NCBI GenBank assembly: GCA_023418255.1
Contig: JAEZZZ010000117.1
Location: 1-13,864, forward strand
Source: Bacteroidota bacterium
Lineage (GTDB): Bacteria; Bacteroidota; Bacteroidia; Bacteroidales; Dysgonomonadaceae
Direction: 5' to 3'
DNA length: 13,864 bases
Under the pieces are notes generated by a model. The model made no database searches, was not told the DNA's origin, and saw nothing but the letters and a program-made list of their open reading frames with translations. The translations under genes and the position numbers were made by a program. Below are positions 1 through 8,504 of the stretch, one piece after another (positions within the stretch are counted from its first letter, which is position 1; every line of letters starts with the position of its first letter).

Positions 1-12
1 CGAACGCGTAAC

Positions 13-29
13 AACCTCATAGGTTTTTT
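13..29 (+). terminator. weak terminator-like hairpin
   Basis: AACCT (13-17) and AGGTT (21-25) form a 5-bp stem with a CAT loop, followed by further T residues to 29. It could end a gene lying left of the window. The stem is short and no upstream gene is visible, so this is only a possibility. Confidence 0.3.
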
Positions 30-78
30 GTTAAATGAAACTTGAACCATAAAATAAGAATTTTTTAGTTGATTTAAT

Positions 79-119
79 AAAGGACAACCTGCTTTGGATA
101 GAAAGACAGGTTGTTTTTT
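79..119 (+). terminator. intrinsic terminator ahead of the methyltransferase gene
   Basis: ACAACCTG (84-91) pairs perfectly with CAGGTTGT (107-114) across a 15-nt loop. A run of T (114-119) follows, and A residues at 79-81 can extend the stem against it. This is a normal rho-independent layout for plus-strand transcripts entering from the left. The possible TTG start codon of the next reading frame (111) lies inside this structure, which argues that translation starts further on, at the ATG at 150. Confidence 0.6.
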
Positions 120-149
120 ATTTATACCCTTCATTGGCGCGATATAATA

Positions 150-1346
150 ATGGACAGCATTTATCTTACAGCAGAACAAAAAGCGTTTATTACTTCTCAT
201 GCACACGAGGATGTTCATGATTTGGCGTTGCGCTATTCTGCTGAAGATATGCCATTTCTTTTGGCGCAAATTCGTGGACGGCAAATGGCTGCGTTTAAAA
301 TCCCCTCATGGTTTGCTATTCCGGAAATTATTTATCCCGCACATTTGGCGTTGGAACAAGCATCGTCAGAGATAACGGCACGGTACAAAGTAGAGGTTAT
401 ATCTCAGTGCAATAAAGGTGTTTTGCTCGATGCAACGGGTGGATTGGGTGTCGATTTCTCATTTATGGCACGCCATTTTCACAAGGCACTATATATAGAA
501 CAAAATGCCGATTTATGCACGTTGGCAGAGCATAATTTTAAAGAGCTGAGTTTAGAAAATGTCTCTATCATGCATCGCGATAGCGAACGCTTTTTACGTG
601 AAATGGATCAGCATGTCGATGTCCTCTATCTTGATCCGTCACGGAGAGATTACATCGGAAAGAGGGTTTTTTGTATTGAAGATTGCACACCCAATGTGAT
701 GGAATTGCTTCCAAACATACTACAAAAAGCGGACAGCGTATTGATAAAATATTCGCCGATGTTAGATATATCTCTTGCCGCGAACAGGTTGCAAAATGTC
801 TCACAAGTGCATGTTGTTTCCGTTGAAAATGAGTGCAAAGAGTTACTCTTTTTATTGCAAAAAGAACCAAACGGATGCACATGTTTTGCCGTAGATTACA
901 AGAGAAACAGCGCGCGCGATGTGGATGTTTTTACGCTGGAAGAAGAACAAACCGCTCTTATTGAATATGCTTCAAAACCAATTCGTTATTTGTACGAACC
1001 CAACAGTTCATTGCTCAAAGCCGGAGCATTTAAATTTGTGGCAAAAAAATACGATGTTGCAAAGTTGCACCAACATTCTCATCTCTACACGTCAAATAAG
1101 TTTATTCCTCACTTTCCGGGACGAGTTTTTGAGGTAAAGCAGTTCTTTCCTCCAAGCAAAGAGAATCTTCGCGCTTTTCTTGCAAAAACGAAAAAAGCGA
1201 ACATCTCTGTTCGCAATTTTCCAATGTCGGTTGCCGAAATTCGTAAAAAAACAAATCTGAAAGAGGGTGGGGAAGAGTACCTTTTTGCCACTACCATGAG
1301 CGATGGACAAAAACTATGGATTGTGTGTAAAAAGATAATTTTCTAA
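150..1346 (+). CDS. class I SAM-dependent methyltransferase, THUMP-like (PG_1098 type)
   Basis: Predicted 398-residue cytosolic methyltransferase of the Bacteroidota family typified by Porphyromonas gingivalis PG_1098. The N-terminal helical part (about 1-80) leads into a Rossmann methyltransferase core. SAM-binding motif I is LLDATGGLGVDF (about 92-103), and the acidic end of the next strand is YIEQN (115-119). Motif IV is LYLDPSRR (159-166), where families acting on nucleic acid usually have the substrate-facing D-P-x-x segment. The region after about residue 250 matches the expected ferredoxin-like and THUMP-like C-terminal domains, suggesting an RNA substrate (inference; the target base is unknown). 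Start: an in-frame TTG at 111 would add 13 residues but lies within the upstream hairpin, whereas ATG at 150 gives a typical N-terminus (MDSIYLTAEQ). The gene stands alone on its strand and converges on aspA 56 bp away. Confidence 0.88.
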   Translation: MDSIYLTAEQKAFITSHAHEDVHDLALRYSAEDMPFLLAQIRGRQMAAFKIPSWFAIPEIIYPAHLALEQASSEITARYKVEVISQCNKGVLLDATGGLGVDFSFMARHFHKALYIEQNADLCTLAEHNFKELSLENVSIMHRDSERFLREMDQHVDVLYLDPSRRDYIGKRVFCIEDCTPNVMELLPNILQKADSVLIKYSPMLDISLAANRLQNVSQVHVVSVENECKELLFLLQKEPNGCTCFAVDYKRNSARDVDVFTLEEEQTALIEYASKPIRYLYEPNSSLLKAGAFKFVAKKYDVAKLHQHSHLYTSNKFIPHFPGRVFEVKQFFPPSKENLRAFLAKTKKANISVRNFPMSVAEIRKKTNLKEGGEEYLFATTMSDGQKLWIVCKKIIF

Positions 1347-1352
1347 CACAAC

Positions 1353-1390
1353 AACTGTATAGCGTAAGCCAGTTCGCACAACTCTTTTTT
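1353..1390. terminator. possible convergent terminator between methyltransferase and aspA
   Basis: In the 56-bp gap between two convergent stop codons, AACTG (1353-1357) can pair with CAGTT (1370-1374). Alternatively AGTT (1371-1374) can pair with AACT (1380-1383), followed by a run of T (1385-1390) on the plus strand. Both stems are short. The position is right for a shared terminator but the structure is weak. Confidence 0.3.
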
Positions 1391-1402
1391 GATAAGCGTT
1401 TT

Positions 1403-2833
1403 TTATAAATCAATCTTTGTCGGCATAATCATGTGCTTGGGATCCAGTATGGTATCCAGCTGCTCTTTGGTAAGAAGTTTTTTGTCAAGAACCAGTTGAT
1501 ATACGCTTCCGCCTGTTTTTAGTGCCTCTTTGGCAATTTGTGTACAGTTGGAATATCCGATATAGGGTTTCAACGCCGTCACGATGCCGATGGAATGTTC
1601 CACAACGTTGCGGCAATGTTCCGCGTTGGCGGTGATATTGTCCACACACTCTTCGCGAAGCGTATTGCAGGCGCGCATCATCCATGTGGAAGATTCAATA
1701 ATGCATTGAACCAGCACCGGTTCCATCACGTTCAGTTCCAGTTGTGCCGCTTCCGATGCCATTGCTACGGTGAGGTCGTTGCCAATCACTTTGTAGCAAA
1801 CTTGATTGACCACTTCGGGAATCACGGGATTTACTTTTCCCGGCATGATGGACGAACCCGGCTGGCGTGGTGGCAGGTTTATTTCGTTCAATCCGGCACG
1901 CGGTCCTGACGACATAAGACGCAAGTCGTTGCATATTTTCGACAGGCGAATGGCAAGCATTTTGAGTGACGATGAATAGGCAACCATAGATGAGGTGTCG
2001 TGCGTTGCTTCTACCAGATTTTCTGCCAGTGTTATGTCCCATCCGGTTATCTCTTTGATGTATTTTGTGCAAAGCTCGGCATAGCCCGGTTCAGCGGTAA
2101 TTCCGGTTCCGATAGCGGTTGCCCCCATATTGATTACGAGGTATTCCTGCGATACTTTATTCAATCGGCGCAATTCGTTTTTCAGTGCGTCGGCAAATGC
2201 GCCAAATGATTGTCCTAGAGTCATGGGCACGGCGTCTTGCAATTGTGTACGTCCCATTTTTATTACGTCTGCAAACTCTTTGGTTTTTTTTTCAAACGCG
2301 CCAATCAGGTTTTGCAGAGCGCTTTTTACCTCGTCGTGCAGCAGATACAATCCCAAATGCATTGCCGTGGGATAGGCGTCGTTTGTTGATTGTGCCATGT
2401 TTACGTGATCGTTGGGATGGCAATGTTGATAGTCGCCGCGCTCTTTTCCCATGATTTCCAATGCACGGTTGGCAATTACTTCGTTGGCATTCATATTGAC
2501 ACTGGTTCCTGCCCCGCCTTGCACCAAATCGATTGGGAAATGTTCGTGATGTTTACCGTCAATCAACTCTTGGCAGGCTTGTGTTACGGCGTCTCTTATT
2601 TCGTCGCTGACAAGTCCTAATTGATTGTTTGCTTTAATAGCGCCCATTTTGACAATTCCCAGTGCTTTGATAAATGTTGGGTGATCCGCCAGCAGTTGGC
2701 GACTAATGTCAAAGTTTTCAATGCATCGCAATGTTTGTATTCCAAAAAGAGCCTCTTCGGGAACTTGTTTTTCACCAAGTAGGTCATGTTCGACGCGCGT
2801 TTTTCCGCTTGTTTTAAATTTGTAACTCTTCAT
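1403..2833 (-). CDS. aspA: aspartate ammonia-lyase
   Basis: Cytosolic homotetrameric enzyme that reversibly splits L-aspartate into fumarate and ammonia, feeding the fumarate-reduction and succinate routes common in Bacteroidales. It is 476 residues long, the usual family size. Recognisable parts are VEHDLLGEKQVPEEALFG (14-31), VQGGAGTSVNMNANEVIAN (104-122), the substrate-binding region NMAQSTND (145-152), and GRTQLQDAVPMTLGQ (194-208). The superfamily signature GSSIMPGKVNP (326-336) carries the mobile active-site loop with the catalytic serine. The N-terminal LLGEKQVP and GIQTLRCIENF blocks favour aspartase over class II fumarase, which shares the signature. The ATG at 2833 fits the family start. 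A likely promoter lies just upstream and the strong terminator at 2961-2993 separates it from the genes beyond, so it is probably transcribed alone. Confidence 0.95.
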   Translation of the reverse strand: MKSYKFKTSGKTRVEHDLLGEKQVPEEALFGIQTLRCIENFDISRQLLADHPTFIKALGIVKMGAIKANNQLGLVSDEIRDAVTQACQELIDGKHHEHFPIDLVQGGAGTSVNMNANEVIANRALEIMGKERGDYQHCHPNDHVNMAQSTNDAYPTAMHLGLYLLHDEVKSALQNLIGAFEKKTKEFADVIKMGRTQLQDAVPMTLGQSFGAFADALKNELRRLNKVSQEYLVINMGATAIGTGITAEPGYAELCTKYIKEITGWDITLAENLVEATHDTSSMVAYSSSLKMLAIRLSKICNDLRLMSSGPRAGLNEINLPPRQPGSSIMPGKVNPVIPEVVNQVCYKVIGNDLTVAMASEAAQLELNVMEPVLVQCIIESSTWMMRACNTLREECVDNITANAEHCRNVVEHSIGIVTALKPYIGYSNCTQIAKEALKTGGSVYQLVLDKKLLTKEQLDTILDPKHMIMPTKIDL

Positions 2834-2883
2834 AACAGTAAGGTCAATAATAAGTTTAATGTTAATAGTTTATTCTTTTTTGG

Positions 2884-2910
2884 CAAATGTACATGTTTTT
2901 TCTTATAAAA
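2884..2910 (-). promoter_or_regulatory. likely Bacteroidota-type promoter for aspA
   Basis: On the minus strand TACATTTG (2891-2884) matches the Bacteroidota primary-sigma -7 consensus TAnnTTTG exactly. An imperfect -33 element, GGTTTTA (around 2912-2906), lies about 15 bp further upstream, slightly close and lacking the final G of TTTG. Transcription would begin near 2877 and give a leader of roughly 45 nt. The -7 match and the distance to the gene are the evidence; the -33 part is weak. Confidence 0.5.
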
Positions 2911-2960
2911 CCGCATAGACTGATGGAAAAAGTGATAATAGGCTATTTTGTGTTAAACAA

Positions 2961-2993
2961 AAAGAGGTGCTCAAACATGATGAGCACCTCTTT
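2961..2993 (-). terminator. strong intrinsic terminator after the PorV-like gene
   Basis: AAAGAGGTGCTCA (2961-2973) and TGAGCACCTCTTT (2981-2993) form a perfect 13-bp stem with a 7-nt loop. On the minus strand it is followed by TTTTTGTTT. It lies 23 bp past the stop codon of the PorV-like gene, so it should end the long minus-strand envelope block and insulate aspA. Confidence 0.9.
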
Positions 2994-3016
2994 GCTTTAT
3001 TTGCATGATTGAAAAA

Positions 3017-3958
3017 TTATAGCTGTACGCTTACACCTAAGCGTAAGAAATTATACTCTTTCATCTTTGCGATAGAATATGCTAAATCTACACGAACAAA
3101 TTTTATACTTCCTCCCAATCCTACGGTAAAATATCCATTATCGTTTCCCCAGTGATATCCGGTTCGTAGCGCGGCTACATCAAACAATTCATATTCCACT
3201 CCCAATCCTCCGGTAAATGCTTTTGCATCGGAAGGTAAGAAAAATGTGCGAGTTGTCAATCCGGCATTAAGCTTATGGTTTTCTGCTAAATGAAGAGATA
3301 AGGAACCTCCTACGCCAACCGACGCAGGCATATTGGTTTCGGTTCCTTTTTTACCATATTTTACTTTTCCGCCCAGATCATGAATGCTTAGCCCTACCAT
3401 GTAATTGGCTTCCTGGTTAGAAAGAGCAAAACTGTTGTTGTAATATATTCCGGTACTTACGCCACCCGTGTAGGCAGTTTTGTAATTATAGGACTGAATG
3501 AAATTTCCGCCGATGAACGCTGATAGATTGGGGTTGAACTGAAATGCATAAGCAAAATCAATTGCCCAATCCATTGGATGAATAGGTTTTCCCGGCACGC
3601 CATTTTCGTCGATGCGCGGTACTTCTAATCCTGAAAAATAACGAAATCCAACCATCGCGACGTGTCTGTTCAGGAATTTATATCCGGCCGATACGGCATG
3701 ATAGAGTTGTCGGCTGTCATTTACTTTTGGCAGCATTCCGAATGTGTAAGAGGTATAAATTTTATCCTCGTTAAGGAAGAATGCTGTGGGATTTGTGTAG
3801 AGATACATGCTCTTTGTAGCTCCCATATTGGCATCTCCCATTCCGGCTGTTCGTGTGTCAGCATTAAGCTCGAGGAAAGGCAGGCTACGGCTGCTTTGGC
3901 TATATAGCGTGTTTCCAAATACAATCATCAATGCGATGATTAGTGTTATCTTTTTCAT
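3017..3958 (-). CDS. PorV/PorQ-family outer-membrane beta-barrel protein
   Basis: A 313-residue outer-membrane protein. A signal peptide (about 1-20, cleavage near LYS-Q) precedes a mature part rich in alternating aromatic and small residues, as in a beta-barrel. The early block ADTRTAGMGDANMG (33-46), followed by YTNPTA (54-59), resembles the conserved start of PorV/PorQ-family proteins. It ends in an aromatic/hydrophobic strand (YNFLRLGVSVQL). In type IX secretion PorV binds cargo carrying C-terminal sorting domains and carries it from the SprA/Sov translocon to the attachment complex; whether this copy does that is inferred. The gene starts 12 bp after the stop codon of a protease with such a sorting domain, so the two are almost certainly co-transcribed. 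It is shorter than the core PorV of P. gingivalis (about 390 residues) and no PorU gene adjoins it, so I read it as a paralogue. Confidence 0.8.
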   Translation of the reverse strand: MKKITLIIALMIVFGNTLYSQSSRSLPFLELNADTRTAGMGDANMGATKSMYLYTNPTAFFLNEDKIYTSYTFGMLPKVNDSRQLYHAVSAGYKFLNRHVAMVGFRYFSGLEVPRIDENGVPGKPIHPMDWAIDFAYAFQFNPNLSAFIGGNFIQSYNYKTAYTGGVSTGIYYNNSFALSNQEANYMVGLSIHDLGGKVKYGKKGTETNMPASVGVGGSLSLHLAENHKLNAGLTTRTFFLPSDAKAFTGGLGVEYELFDVAALRTGYHWGNDNGYFTVGLGGSIKFVRVDLAYSIAKMKEYNFLRLGVSVQL

Positions 3959-3970
3959 ATATTGTCAGTT

Positions 3971-6664
3971 TTAAATTTTAATAAAAGATTTTTTAAACGT
4001 TTTTCCGTTTGCTTCCACATGTAAAATATAGGTGCCACCGGATATTTTTGAAATGTCGAGCTGTACCAATCGCTGCTCTGAAGTGGATGCTGCAACATTC
4101 TGTTGTAGAACTTGCGTTCCTGTGGATGTTCTAATGGAAATTGTAGCATTTTGTACCTCGTCACTCAGACGCGCATTCAACACTTTTGTAGCGGGAATAG
4201 GATATACGATATAGACCAATCCATCTTCTACAACTTGCAGAGTGATGGTTGCTAGTACAGATGCGTCTTGCGAGTCTGTAGCTTTTACTTGAATTGTTAC
4301 CAATCCTAAGCGTGCAGGGTTAAGCATAAGTTTGTCGCCCGAAAGCGTCACTCCCATGGTAGATGGATCGGCAGAGCGTGCTGTGTATGTAATAGTGTGT
4401 CCATCTTCATCGGTGAAATATTCGGACAAGTTGATGCTATAATCGGCTCTATTGCTAGGGATAAATATTTTTTCAAACTCTTTCACCTGTTTAGGTGGAT
4501 GGTTTTCATAAATTTCGAAGGGGATATCTATGGTTGCAGCCGCGTCAAAAATATCGGCGACGCGTATAGATAATTTGTACTTTCCGACAGGAGCGATGGC
4601 TAAAAATTTAAGAACAATGTAGTCGCCTTCTTGTGTGATCATTACTCCATCTTTATCTCCTGAGGATGTAAATGTCCATTCCTGTCCATCAGGTTCATTA
4701 ACCAGAATTTTTACTTCCGCTGTTTCTGTTCCGGTAATCTTTACCACTTCGTCGCCTATGCGTTTTAGAATAGGGGGGAAGTTTTCTTTTGTTTTTGCTG
4801 AGAAGAATATAGGTGCAGATTGCAATCCCCATCTGTCTTCTGCTACCATTACAAAGTGATATGGTGTGTTGAGCTCTAAATCTTTCAGCGTATAGTTGAT
4901 TTCGTCGCCCGGCTTATATGATACACCATTGATGATGATGTGTTTAGCTGTGGTGTAATTGCTGTTTGTTAATTCCTTCGTGGAATAGTACAGAATGTAA
5001 TTTGTAGCCGTGCCGTCGTCTTCATCTGCTACTGCTTTCCATGTAAAGTCTAATTTTACATAGTCTTCTTTTACGGAAACTGAGGCTACTTTTTCGGGTG
5101 CTTTGTTTTCGTTTATGGCAAGTGCTTTTTCAGCGTCGATATATCCTTTCCCTAATCGTCCCTTATAGTCAGGATTTTTTTCATCAATGTTTACGGGAAG
5201 CAGAGCGGTTGTAATGCGTTTTTTAAGTTCTTCATTCGTAAAGCCTTGTTTTCCAAATTTAGAAACGACTAGCGCCGCGATGCCTGATACGTGTGGACAT
5301 GCCATTGATGTTCCTTGCATGTATCCATATTTGTTGTTGGGTATTGTGCTTAAAACCATTCCACTTGGATAGAATTCATCGCCTCCCGGTGCCATGATTG
5401 AGATCCAGTCGCCACGGTTTGTGTACCATGCTTTTTTGAAGTCGGGCGCCATGGCGGAAACCGAAACAACAGCTTCGTATGCAGCAGGATAGGAGAGATC
5501 ATCTTTATTATCGTTTCCGGCGGCAAAAATGACAACGCCGCCTTTCATCGGCGACTCGGCAAGTTGATTGCCATCATTATCGCAACCGGCATATTTAATG
5601 AAATAATCTATGGCCGCTTTGTCTGAAGCAGAAATATTCCTAGCTCCTTTATAACCCCATGAATTTTGGCTGATTACAGCTCCATTATCCGCTCCATACT
5701 TGATGGCGGCGGCAGAGTTACCGCTATCTTTCCCTGAAAACATCTGACAGCTCATCAAACGAATGCCGCTGTCGGGAGAGCCATTGCCTCCGGCAACACC
5801 GCAAACGCCAATGCCGTTGTTGTTTCGTGCAGCCACTGTTCCGGCTACGTGTGTTCCGTGATCGTCCGGTGTTACTTGGCCGTTATTATAAACAAAGTTG
5901 TATCCGTAGATGTCATCAATAAATCCATTGCCATCATCATCAACACCGGGCGTGCCATTGAGTTCGGCAAGATTCACGTGCATGTTGGTAGCGATATCTT
6001 CGTGCTTAAAATCAATGCCTCCATCGACCACTGCGACAATCACTCCGGGCTTCCCTGTCTCTTTTTTCCATGCTTCAAACAGATTGATATCGGCCCCGGC
6101 AACAGATTTTGAAAATCTTCCGGTATTGTTGTAATGCCATTGTTCCCCAAGTTTTGGGTCATCAAAAGGATTGTCAGCATTGCGTGTGACGGCGACAATC
6201 GCTTCTGTTACGTTGTATGGAGGACGAGTAATTTCATATATGGGCTCAACGATATCTACTCCGGGAAGAGTGCGGGCTTCAGAAGAGGCGCGTGTAACTG
6301 ATTTTTTTTCGTCGAACCGGATGTCGTACCATAGGTGTAATCCTTCTTTGCGGGTACGCTTTTCAAATTTTCCTGCCGGAGGAAATACACGCGTCATGCT
6401 TTTGGCGCCGATTTGTTTTAGGTAGGCGTCAAGCGTTATTTGTCCACTTCGCAGTTCGCCGCCTTGCTCGTTTACGGTGAAAGCGTCACCCATTTCTTTT
6501 GTTAGTTTCACGCGCAACATGCCTTTGACCACGTCGCTTGCATCTTCCGAAGCAATCTCTGTCAAAGGTTGATTTTCTTCGGTTTTGTTCAATTCTACGT
6601 CTTCTGTTTTACATCCACCGATGAGGATGACGAAGAGTAGAAAAAATAATTTCAAATTTTTCAT
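3971..6664 (-). CDS. S8 (subtilisin-like) serine protease, lipobox plus T9SS type A sorting domain
   Basis: An 897-residue surface protease. The N-terminal signal ends in LIGGC with Cys18 as the probable lipid-modified residue. A prodomain-like segment follows (about 48-150). The S8 domain (about 165-515) has Asp214 in AVVDGGID, His269 in DDHGTHVAG, the oxyanion-hole Asn384 in AAGND, and Ser453 in GTSMACPHVSG, so the triad is intact. Then come a fibronectin III-like domain (about 521-625), an Ig-like domain (about 630-720) and a cadherin-like domain (about 721-812, with YFTDEDGHTITYTA). Last is a type A sorting domain (about 815-897; YPIPATKVLN, ISGGTYILHVEANG, KKSFIKI). The usual YPNPA of that domain is YPIPA here. 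Sorting-domain cargo normally crosses the inner membrane with a cleavable type I signal, so the lipobox is unusual. Four other cysteines (288, 306, 361, 456) lie in the protease domain. The PorV-like gene follows 12 bp on. The substrate is unknown. Confidence 0.93.
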   Translation of the reverse strand: MKNLKLFFLLFVILIGGCKTEDVELNKTEENQPLTEIASEDASDVVKGMLRVKLTKEMGDAFTVNEQGGELRSGQITLDAYLKQIGAKSMTRVFPPAGKFEKRTRKEGLHLWYDIRFDEKKSVTRASSEARTLPGVDIVEPIYEITRPPYNVTEAIVAVTRNADNPFDDPKLGEQWHYNNTGRFSKSVAGADINLFEAWKKETGKPGVIVAVVDGGIDFKHEDIATNMHVNLAELNGTPGVDDDGNGFIDDIYGYNFVYNNGQVTPDDHGTHVAGTVAARNNNGIGVCGVAGGNGSPDSGIRLMSCQMFSGKDSGNSAAAIKYGADNGAVISQNSWGYKGARNISASDKAAIDYFIKYAGCDNDGNQLAESPMKGGVVIFAAGNDNKDDLSYPAAYEAVVSVSAMAPDFKKAWYTNRGDWISIMAPGGDEFYPSGMVLSTIPNNKYGYMQGTSMACPHVSGIAALVVSKFGKQGFTNEELKKRITTALLPVNIDEKNPDYKGRLGKGYIDAEKALAINENKAPEKVASVSVKEDYVKLDFTWKAVADEDDGTATNYILYYSTKELTNSNYTTAKHIIINGVSYKPGDEINYTLKDLELNTPYHFVMVAEDRWGLQSAPIFFSAKTKENFPPILKRIGDEVVKITGTETAEVKILVNEPDGQEWTFTSSGDKDGVMITQEGDYIVLKFLAIAPVGKYKLSIRVADIFDAAATIDIPFEIYENHPPKQVKEFEKIFIPSNRADYSINLSEYFTDEDGHTITYTARSADPSTMGVTLSGDKLMLNPARLGLVTIQVKATDSQDASVLATITLQVVEDGLVYIVYPIPATKVLNARLSDEVQNATISIRTSTGTQVLQQNVAASTSEQRLVQLDISKISGGTYILHVEANGKTFKKSFIKI

Positions 6665-6751
6665 ACAAGTTGTTTTAAAAATGATTATTAATCTGTCTGA
6701 ATCTCTATTTTATTGTTATTGTTACTAATTCTGTAAATTTATTTGATTTTT

Positions 6752-6781
6752 CACATGTTGCCTTGCTATCAGAGGCATGTG
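6752..6781 (-). other. imperfect hairpin between the DUF6029 and protease genes
   Basis: CACATG (6752-6757) pairs with CATGTG (6776-6781), and CCT (6761-6763) with AGG (6773-6775), with a 3-nt bulge. It starts a few bases past the DUF6029 stop codon. On the minus strand it is followed by an AT-rich stretch (AAAAATCAAATAAATTT) rather than a clean U-run. It may be a weak terminator, a processing site or an attenuator within the block. Confidence 0.35.
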
Positions 6782-6785
6782 TCCG

Positions 6786-8369
6786 TCAAAATACATACGA
6801 AAGGGTAAAGGTGGCTCCGGTGTAACCCGGAACGAAGCGGCAAACGCCGCCCACACATTGCAGTCCCTCTCTGTTTTTCCCATAGGTGACACTTACACGA
6901 AGACTGTTGTGGACATAACCGGCTCCAATGTTAAAGAAGTGTTCTTTTTCGTCGGCACCGTAATTGTGCATATCACTTACATACACCATCCAGTGTGGTG
7001 CGAGACCGAACTCTATCAGACCGTATAGCCAAGCTTTGTCGCGCATTTCGGTGTTCATGTGTTGTAGCTCTGAACGAAGTGATATTTTGCGGTTTATACG
7101 CCATAAAACGTCAATCACTTCAATAAATGATTTGTAATTTCCCTTTCCGCTTTCATATTTTTCTTGGAAATAGAAGCCGATATTTGTTTTCACGTTTCGG
7201 TTGAGGCGTTTACCAAGCTCTAATGATGTCTCACGAAAGAGGTTGATTCCTTCTTTTCCCCAAAAAGGCATTGTTTTCATCCAATTATCTCCTAAGGAGC
7301 GATACCATGAGGCATTCAACGAAAACTTCATGGGGTACTTGCCCATCCATTCGGGAGCCACGTCCCAGAAAATGTCCATTTGACCTCCAATTTCTCCCTC
7401 CGGATTTGCAACATGCGGATAGAGCGATGGCAGCGCATATTTGTGTTGTTTGGTGAGCGCAGGGATATAGTTGAGAGGAATGTAGATTTGTGCCGGTTTA
7501 TTATCCACTCTAAAATCCATATGTTCAATGCGCCTGAACACACCAGAAATTCCGAGGCCCTCACGCGTGTAATCCATATTGAGAAGGAGGGCGTCGCCAC
7601 GTTGATTGACATACTCGCCTGTTATGGGCGAGAAGCTTTGTGAAAGTCCTTTCGACGTATACTCCAGTCCAATGTTAATGTGGGCATTATTGAATCCGGT
7701 ACGCACTCCAAACAGGTTTACGGTGGTCGGTTCCACAGCCGCGTCGTATGTTTTTTGATTATGGCGCATAATCCATGAACTGCCGAAGGTTACGTTATAA
7801 GTGTATTCCTTGTTCCACAACCGGGAAATAATGAAATCTCCATCGGCGCCGTAGGTGATGGCATCGGCATATTCAAGGTAGCGTCGCGGTTGTCCTGCCA
7901 GCGCCTTGAATGTCATCCAGTCCAACGGCGAATATTTGATGTGCATGCCTCGTAGCGAAGTGTTTACTCCCAACGCGCGCTCTTCGTACGAACGAAAAAT
8001 GAGACCGCTGCCAAATTGCTCATAGAAACTCCCCAACGTCATGCTTAGGTTGTTGCCGGAATAACCGGCAAAGTATTGCATCAGTTTATGTCCTTTTAGC
8101 TCTTTGGGGTAGCCGCGCATGGGTGGTTCATACAATTCGTATTGCAACCCCACATTGAACTTCTTATATTCGTAATTCAGATTGATGTAGGTGTTTAGGC
8201 CAAGAGTGTCCAAATCCGGGCGATCTTTATCTTTTTTGTAGAATGCCGCGTTGGCATCCACTCCGCCATGTAGTTTTCCCCAATATGTCTCTTTTGTTTG
8301 TGCTTGAAGTGAAATGGAACCTGTAAATATAAACAGGAAGCCGTAAAGAAGTAAAGATGTTTGTTTCAT
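6786..8369 (-). CDS. DUF6029-family outer-membrane protein
   Basis: A 527-residue protein recognised as DUF6029, a Bacteroidota family of unknown function. A signal peptide (about 1-23, MKQTSLLLYG up to SLQAQ) precedes a long mature region with regular amphipathic, aromatic-rich strands (for example TYINLNYEYKKFNVGLQYEL and NLSMTLGSFYEQFGSGLIF) and a terminal strand ending YVF, as in an outer-membrane beta-barrel. Near the end is QCVGGVCRFVPG with Cys505 and Cys510, which I recall as typical of the family. Start choice: an in-frame TTG at 8384 would add five residues, but ATG at 8369 starts the signal peptide cleanly. It lies between the TlpA-type thioredoxin gene (135 bp upstream) and the surface protease gene (121 bp downstream). 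Family assignment is from pattern memory; the role is unknown. Confidence 0.75.
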   Translation of the reverse strand: MKQTSLLLYGFLFIFTGSISLQAQTKETYWGKLHGGVDANAAFYKKDKDRPDLDTLGLNTYINLNYEYKKFNVGLQYELYEPPMRGYPKELKGHKLMQYFAGYSGNNLSMTLGSFYEQFGSGLIFRSYEERALGVNTSLRGMHIKYSPLDWMTFKALAGQPRRYLEYADAITYGADGDFIISRLWNKEYTYNVTFGSSWIMRHNQKTYDAAVEPTTVNLFGVRTGFNNAHINIGLEYTSKGLSQSFSPITGEYVNQRGDALLLNMDYTREGLGISGVFRRIEHMDFRVDNKPAQIYIPLNYIPALTKQHKYALPSLYPHVANPEGEIGGQMDIFWDVAPEWMGKYPMKFSLNASWYRSLGDNWMKTMPFWGKEGINLFRETSLELGKRLNRNVKTNIGFYFQEKYESGKGNYKSFIEVIDVLWRINRKISLRSELQHMNTEMRDKAWLYGLIEFGLAPHWMVYVSDMHNYGADEKEHFFNIGAGYVHNSLRVSVTYGKNREGLQCVGGVCRFVPGYTGATFTLSYVF

Positions 8370-8504
8370 AAATGATTTTTTCAATAAATCTACGTTAACT
8401 AAGTTTTTGGCTTGATGAAAATATGTATAAATCCAAAACTTTGTTCCGATAGAATTGAACTGAACTTTTTTCGCTCATTCAGCTTAACGTGAAAGTTTTT
8501 TATC

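Noticed and set aside
111..149. TTG start for the methyltransferase
   Set aside because: The codon lies inside the stem and T-run of an intrinsic terminator. The ATG at 150 gives a better N-terminus.
1538..2620. Several open frames on both strands within aspA (for example 1695-2072 minus, 1538-1909 plus)
   Set aside because: They overlap a full-length, motif-complete aspA and give peptides with no recognisable features.
1403..2833. Class II fumarase instead of aspartase
   Set aside because: The GSSIMPGKVNP signature is shared, but the N-terminal blocks (LLGEKQVP, GIQTLRCIENF) match aspartases.
8370..8384. TTG start for the DUF6029 gene
   Set aside because: It adds only five residues before a good ATG that begins a typical signal peptide.
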